DNA of 64,000 bases. Origin: Pseudoips prasinana (taxonomy: Eukaryota; Arthropoda; Insecta; Lepidoptera; Nolidae). Under the pieces are notes generated by a model. The model worked only from the letters and a program-made list of their open reading frames with translations, did not search any database and was not told the DNA's origin. Within the stretch, counting starts at the first letter, position 1. Each line of letters opens with the position of its first letter. The DNA is taken from NCBI GenBank assembly GCA_951640165.1, contig OX621255.1:2108001-2172000 (forward strand). The letters are read 5' to 3'. Shown here piece by piece: positions 53,401 through 60,700 of the stretch. The translations under genes and the position numbers were made by a program.

Positions 53401-56400
53401 TTACACCAGGGTAGCCACAGCCCATAACTTAAGATATAAAGAGTATTTGGAAATAATATCAACAAACGCCATTACTATTGAATAGTAGATTTAAATAACG
53501 CCGTCTACTATTATGGCCGCAATGACTGAAATATTTCTGTTATCGCTAATTGCTATAGTCATTTATAAGGGACAGCATGCTTGCCCTTTCTTTTTTTTTA
53601 CTTTTTCAGTTAGTCTATGGGGTTTTCACGGCTTCACCAGGTAATAAATACGAGCAGCAGCTCAAACCGTAACAAATAAGACTACTTAATATAACTAAAC
53701 AAACCGTACAGAGGGAAGTTCCTTAGGGTCAGCGCAGACAGAGAGGAGCGCAGCGGAGAGGATTTTATTAAGGCACTAGAAAATCAACTTTAGAGCTATA
53801 GGAATAAAGTGCATATATGCTTGAACCTGACAAAATGGTCGCGCAGTCTCGCGCATTAGAATGTTCAAGCATACATGCACTTTATTTAAATAATTTTAAA
53901 GTTGATTTTCTAGTGTCTTAATAAAATCCTCTCCGCTGCGCTCCTCTCTGTCTGCGCTGGCCCTTAGGGTTCAATTCTCGGGTCAAGAAAAGAAAGAAAT
54001 AAGGTTACTGACGTGGAAAACATCCGTCATAAATAGGTTATGTAATTTAGAATTGGTTGTAGCTCATAATATAATATTCTGGGACATTATTTACACACGG
54101 CCATCTGTTCCCAAACTAAGCAGAGCTTGTACTATGAAAACCAGATAACTGATATAATATATTTATTTTGTAAATACATACTTATGTAGATAATTACACT
54201 CAGACCCAGACAAACAGACATGAACACTAATGAATAATAATAATAATGTCCTCCTAGCCGGATTTCAGCCACGGCGGCGGCCAGTCTCAACAGAGCCATT
54301 AGCCATCTGCGCGGGACATATCATAGTGCTCAAGTGTGAGCGCAAACACAGGAGCACTTTCTATTCCATCACTCATGATCCGATGGGACGCCTAGCGACA
54401 CGACCGGAAAGAGGTCAGGTACAGGACCGACGGCTTTACGTGCTCTCCGAGGGACGGGGGTATAATACCGCCAACTCCCAGACTTCGGGCTGAAGATGGG
54501 ATTTTTTTTTCTTTTTACAGAAAAGTTCCAAAATCACTTTTTGGCCCGACCCGGGATTAAGACCCAGGACCTCGTTCTCTGCGGGTGAACACGCTACCGC
54601 TAGACCAACGAGGCAGTCAAATAATGAACACAAATATCTGTCCTAAGTGGGAATCGAACCCACGACCTGCAGCGTGAAAAGCAAGCGTGTACCTACCACG
54701 TCAACCAGCCAGCACAAAAAAGACAGTTAAAATTGAACAGAATTACCTGCATCCGCAATATATCGCGAATGATACGCTATGTTAGAGCAAGGGACTTCTC
54801 TGGCAAATATTCCTTTTCCAGTGAGCTCAGCGACGAACTTTTTCATGGCTTCTGCTGGGCCAGAAATAGTAGACGAATCGGGACCATTATGGCATGCAAC
54901 GTCAATTTCAGGCGGACACATTTGAGATACCTAGAACAATTGCCAATATTATTTTGAGTTCGTTCTTTAGGACAAGCAGACAGTCCAAAACCATCATTTT
55001 GTAGAATAGACATGAAGATGTAAAATATATATGAAGATTTTAGGTTTAATGAGTCTTTAATCACATCAGAACAAGTATGGTCCAATTATGCTAAATATTT
55101 CTTGTAGATTGTGACAAAAAAAAAAATATTGAAGTTGAAAGAATTCGTTGCGACCTCTAAGGCTGATTTCAGAGTGACGCGCGCGGCACGCGCCGGAGGC
55201 CAGCGCGTCTTAACAGCCATTTTAAATGTACGCAACGGCGCGTGCGAGACGCGTCACTCTGAAACGCTCGCTACTAGTAGAGGAGCTCGGGCAGCGCTGG
55301 CCGACGGCGCGCGTGTGAACTGCGTGACTATGAAACGCAACTACTATCTAGTGTCATTGTAAGCGCGCGCGTTTGGACGGCGCCGCTCGCCGGCGCGACT
55401 CTGAAATCAGCCTAACAGCTTTTATTTATTAAATTAAGCAAACAATAATGATATTTATTGTTGACATTATGATAGAGTTAATTTTTAAAGACAACAAGCG
55501 TTAGGGCAATGAGTCCCTTTGTTGAGTGGTACTTTGCAAACATATAATTCACGGACACAAAGTAGATCCAGACTCAGACCAACTATTTATGGGTTGACGG
55601 CTGCTTCACACGTGCAGTCAACTATTTGAAAGTTACGTCATCCATTCGATCACTTTCTGCCAGGAACGAATCCTTTTATCGGCTGTCCTATTTTAAATAA
55701 TTGATTCAAGATATTGACACGTAGGAATAGCACCAGACTTTGACAGACAAAACTACTAATACGTTTTCTAGATAAACCTAAAAGATGGAAGGTACCTACT
55801 AAGTGGTACTAGGCGGTTGTTTTGTGTAATATTGCAGTAATATTTTACGATTTTTTTTATTGGGTAAACTAACAATATCACAATATTACACTATAATAAT
55901 GTTTAGGCTATACAATATAATTAATTATGATATTCACACCGTTTACCACAGATAAAGTTAGAACATATGAGTAAGTTCAAATTGAGAGTCGAACAATTAT
56001 GCAAAAATTAGAGAAAAGATAGTACGAACAACATAATGCATCAACAATAAAGTTCTTAATCTTGATGTTATACACTTATTACAACAGCAGTACTACATAG
56101 TTACACAGTCTTTACTACATAGTTAGTAAAGGTGGTTCCTCAAATGTACCGTTATGGCTATATATCTAGCCGTTGTCATTAGAATTTACAATATATAGGT
56201 ACTTTCTAAATTATTTAAACTTACTATGTAACTTTATATATTGATTGTATCAGGCTTATCTTTGATCCACAAAACTACTCCCAAAAATTACAGTCCACTA
56301 GCGCCGCCAATCGAAAAAATGTCATAACTCGTAAATAGAATCAAAAATACAAAATATGTTCTATTATTACTGTGGAAAAGGCAATAACGTAATTGTATAA

Positions 56401-57753
56401 CACCTTATCAACACTTGAAATATAGCTGTTTAGCTAAATCGTGCATTCAAAACATAAACGGCCGTTTTTGTTACAAATGCACGATTTAGCTAAACAGCTA
56501 TATTTCAAGTGTTGACAATGTGTTATAAAATTACGTTATTGCCTTTTCTGCAGTAATAATAGACCACATTTTGTATTTTTGATTCTATTTACGAGTTATG
56601 AAATTTTTTCGATTGGCGGCGCTAGTGGACTGTAATAGGCCCCTTAACTAAGAAGATAATAATAATAAAGAAGATTCTCATTTTAAACTAGTTTTTACTT
56701 ATATTGCTTTGTATAGAGGGAATAAAGGTAATTTGTATTTTGCATTTGCTAAGAGTTCGTTGCGCTACTTTCCTAGCCTTCGACTGTGTTGAGGGAAATA
56801 CCCCAAAAAAAGCCTAAGTAATTTATTTTTACTTACTTCTTTATATCCCAGTCCCACAGCGGCCATAGAGCCCCGTATGAGCGGGGTCTGCAAAGACACC
56901 AACCCGCGGCAGTATGCCGCCAGGATCATTTCCTCCGCAGTCAAGCAGCCGTCAGCGTATGCACAACCCAGTTCGCCCACGCTGTGACCTAATAACACAA
57001 TCCAGAATATTTTATGACAAAAATACGTGTCAAGATTCGTTTGTCACATTAATTCGGACTAAACTCCGCGCTTTTTCTAAGAGGAAGTTCGTCTACTTTA
57101 CTTTTTCAGCGACAGAAACAACTTTAAAAGCACTTTGGGTTTAAGTGCTAGGGACAGGAGTGTAATATCGTCAACTCCCAGAATTCGGGCTGATACTGAG
57201 AAATCCGGGGTCGGGCCTAAAAGAGATTTTGAGACTTTTCTGTAAAGAAAGTTTCTCAGTATCACCCACCACTGCAACACCTGTTGATCCTGGCTTACAG
57301 GAGTTGCAGTGGTGGGTAAGAGGGAGGGACTAGTCCCGTATTGATACTGAGAAACTTTATTTACAGAAAAGTCTCAAAATCCTTTTAGGCCCAACCCCGG
57401 ATTTGAACCTAGGACTTAATTATCTGCGGTTGAACACTACGCTAGACCAACGAGGCAAACATCAGCATATTATAGAATTACTATATCGGTACTAGGTCCA
57501 ATACACCCTGTATTGGAGTGTCGATGTGGATTTAGTGTTCTGGGCTTACCACAATAATAAAAATAATCGTAAAGAAAAATGCTTGTTTAAGGATGACATG
57601 GTTACAAGTGCCGCAAATATAAACAGTCGTGAATCCATTTAGATTTTGGAACGAAGTTCCTTATCGCGCGTTGTGAAGGGGGGCTAGACGGAAAAAATTC
57701 TCACGAAAAGTTGTCACGACACTCTTTGCAGCTGTACGGCGTGCGCATGTTTC

Positions 57754-57797
<44 letters not shown>

Positions 57798-60700
57798 AGA
57801 AAGCAAGCCAGATATCTTCATTTCTATTTCCCATTGAACAGTATGGTGTCGCGACGATTATTTTTGTTGAGTGTATACAGGATTTTTGTACATAATAAAT
57901 AATAAGAAATAACTTCGTTCCATCCGGGTGTCCCTTAACACCTGTCAAGTTTTTTTTTTACCATATTGAACCTATATTTATTTATTTATTTTTATTTTAT
58001 TTATTTAGGAATCAAACAGTCGTTTACAAAAAATGTATACAAAACTTAATTTCTAATTGACCCAAAGTTCCATTTGAGTCCTGTTTTTCATGATCTTACC
58101 TATGATTCCGTCAGGCACTATGTCCAGTTCACGAAGCACATCCGTCAAACCAATCTGGATAGCCGCAATACCAACAAATGAATGGAGAATATTATCAAAT
58201 GTTGTTTTGTCAGACGAAGTTATTATTCGTACTAGGTCTATTCCTTTCGGTTTAAGTACTTGGTGACAGCTGCAAGAAATGAAATTTAATACATTAAAAA
58301 AACATTAAGCAAAGTTGACACTGTCATGGCTTCGAATAAATTTCCAGTCTATTTTATCAAAGTCTTAATGAAACATATCAAGTAAATTGCCGTTCACAGA
58401 CTTGTTAACAATGTATGTTGACCTAAATCCGCCTTATGTTGAACATGGATTTCAAGGACTCTGGCACCTGAGAATATTTTTTTATGTCCAGTCTACTGTG
58501 GAATACGCTGCCTCTCGAGATCAGGATGGCCAATAGCCGCTTCTCGTTCAAAAGAAAGCTAAGAGAGCACATCATAAACAACATTTCAGCAGAATTGTGC
58601 TTTCCCTACCTATTAAATTATATTATTCCCTCCCATTTTTTCCATCCCTGTGTCGCGGGTACTTTAGCAACGAATTAAAAAGACGAACACAAATTCCATA
58701 TAGACTCGGAACAATTATATATGAGTCACATAAATAGTTGACCGGTGCGGGACTCGAACGAGTCAAAATATAATACATATTTTGACTACACGTGCATAAA
58801 ATAAATAATTTTATTTATTTATTTTATGCACGTGCGTTAAGTCAATTATGGTTTCACTATGATCAGGGTAAGGTGTTGGTGTATATTAATGTTAAGCTAT
58901 TCAATGCTATGGTCTAACTATTTCCAACATCAAGGATGTTAATTCTGAAGTTTGCAAGAACGGTAATAGAAACCTATTCAATGCTATGGTGCTACTATTT
59001 TCTACATCAAGGAAGTTGATGTCGTTGCAATTAGGAAATATTAAGCCCAGACAAAACAGTAAGGCCAAGGATGGTTAAAGCCTAAGAAACTGTCTCAATT
59101 TAAGAATTAAGTATTTATTATAATACTATCCCTCGTACATCATTTATAATTAATTTGATAGAAAATGCTTAAGCTTACAGTGTGAGAGACAAAGGCTTAT
59201 GCCCTATCATACATGGTTTAATTGCAAATAACCTTGCCTTATAGAAAACTGCAGTGTTGTATCCCTTTTTCACACAGAGCTTAGGTTTAAGAAAACATCA
59301 ATAATTTCCTGGTGATTTTAAGGACAAACGCTATAGAAACCAAGTGGACCAATAAGTTTATACAGCCTTGCAGAAATCTGCAAACATCAATGTATTTACA
59401 AATTTCTAGCTTTGAAAGAAGACATCTTTATTTCCTATATCGTGGTTATTGTTGAAATATCTTCCTTGTCTACATAATTTATTTATTTAGGAAGACCAAC
59501 AGCAAATATTAACAATCATATGCAATTATTATAGTTCCTGAGAGCCAATAAAAGGCCTTCACGAATAGATAGTTGCATATGTAACAATAGTGTGATCAAA
59601 TAAAGTTATAATAATTAAACACGTTTACACAATTTATTTAAAAAATGTCTAGGCTGAGTACCCTTCTCACTGTCTCAGTTTTATCAACAAAAATATCAAA
59701 ATTAAACAATTTAATTTGGCTGTTAAAACAGTTGCCAGCTCGCCACAAAAATGCATTTTAGTTCATCTATAGTTTGTGGATACCAAAGGAAGATGGAACG
59801 GAGTGTAGTGTCTCACCACTTTCGTGGGAATATCAAAGGTAATTTTTTTTAGTAGGTCAAGCCATAATAAAGGAAGATACTTATCCTTTATATACTGCGT
59901 AAAATTTAATATTCCTTTCCTTGGGTGCAGGCTTGAAGTTCACAAATTATGTCTATTATTTTTACACATACAGATACGCACCGCTCAATGGCTGCAGCAA
60001 AAATGGGTATCTTCATAAGGTGAGTCCCCATTCCAACCCATTGTGAGCCCATCCCACTGTAAACAAACCAAAGTGGCCGCCGTGCAACGTCGTAGTATGT
60101 AACCTTCTTTTGGAGGCTCACAGTTTCGTCATTGTTGTCTGTATCTGAAAGCACATATTCATCAGAACACTATTTTAATATGTTTACATGATTCCTTATG
60201 CTTTTTATATCAATCACTCTTCTATATCGGTAGTTTTTAAGTAGTCGTACACGTGACAGGTGTTTTGGTTAAGGGCACCAAAACACGTGTCCCGTGTGTA
60301 TTCTAAAATATTCTGGTTAAGTGTAGTGGATCGACCTGGAATCAGAATCTTATAGAAGTATATACCAGTTCCTTATGTTCCCTACTTTCCCCACATTCTT
60401 TGCGGCCAACATTTTATATCTCTATTCCTTTTCCAACGTGACTGAATGCAGACGCATTTACAACTTTCGCACTATTTAAACTAATACCCAAATAGTGGAG
60501 GACTTTCTAATCATTCAATTCATGAACACAAAGCATATATGTATATTTGTCCTGTGTCGACCGAATCCAAAAGACACGGGCGCCAAGTTTCATTAATTAA
60601 TTGTAATTTATCTTAATTCCATAACTTTTAAATGTCTCAAGTTCATCAAAAATAATATAATATAATAAAAAAAGGTTTTTATTCACGTAGACTTTAAAAA

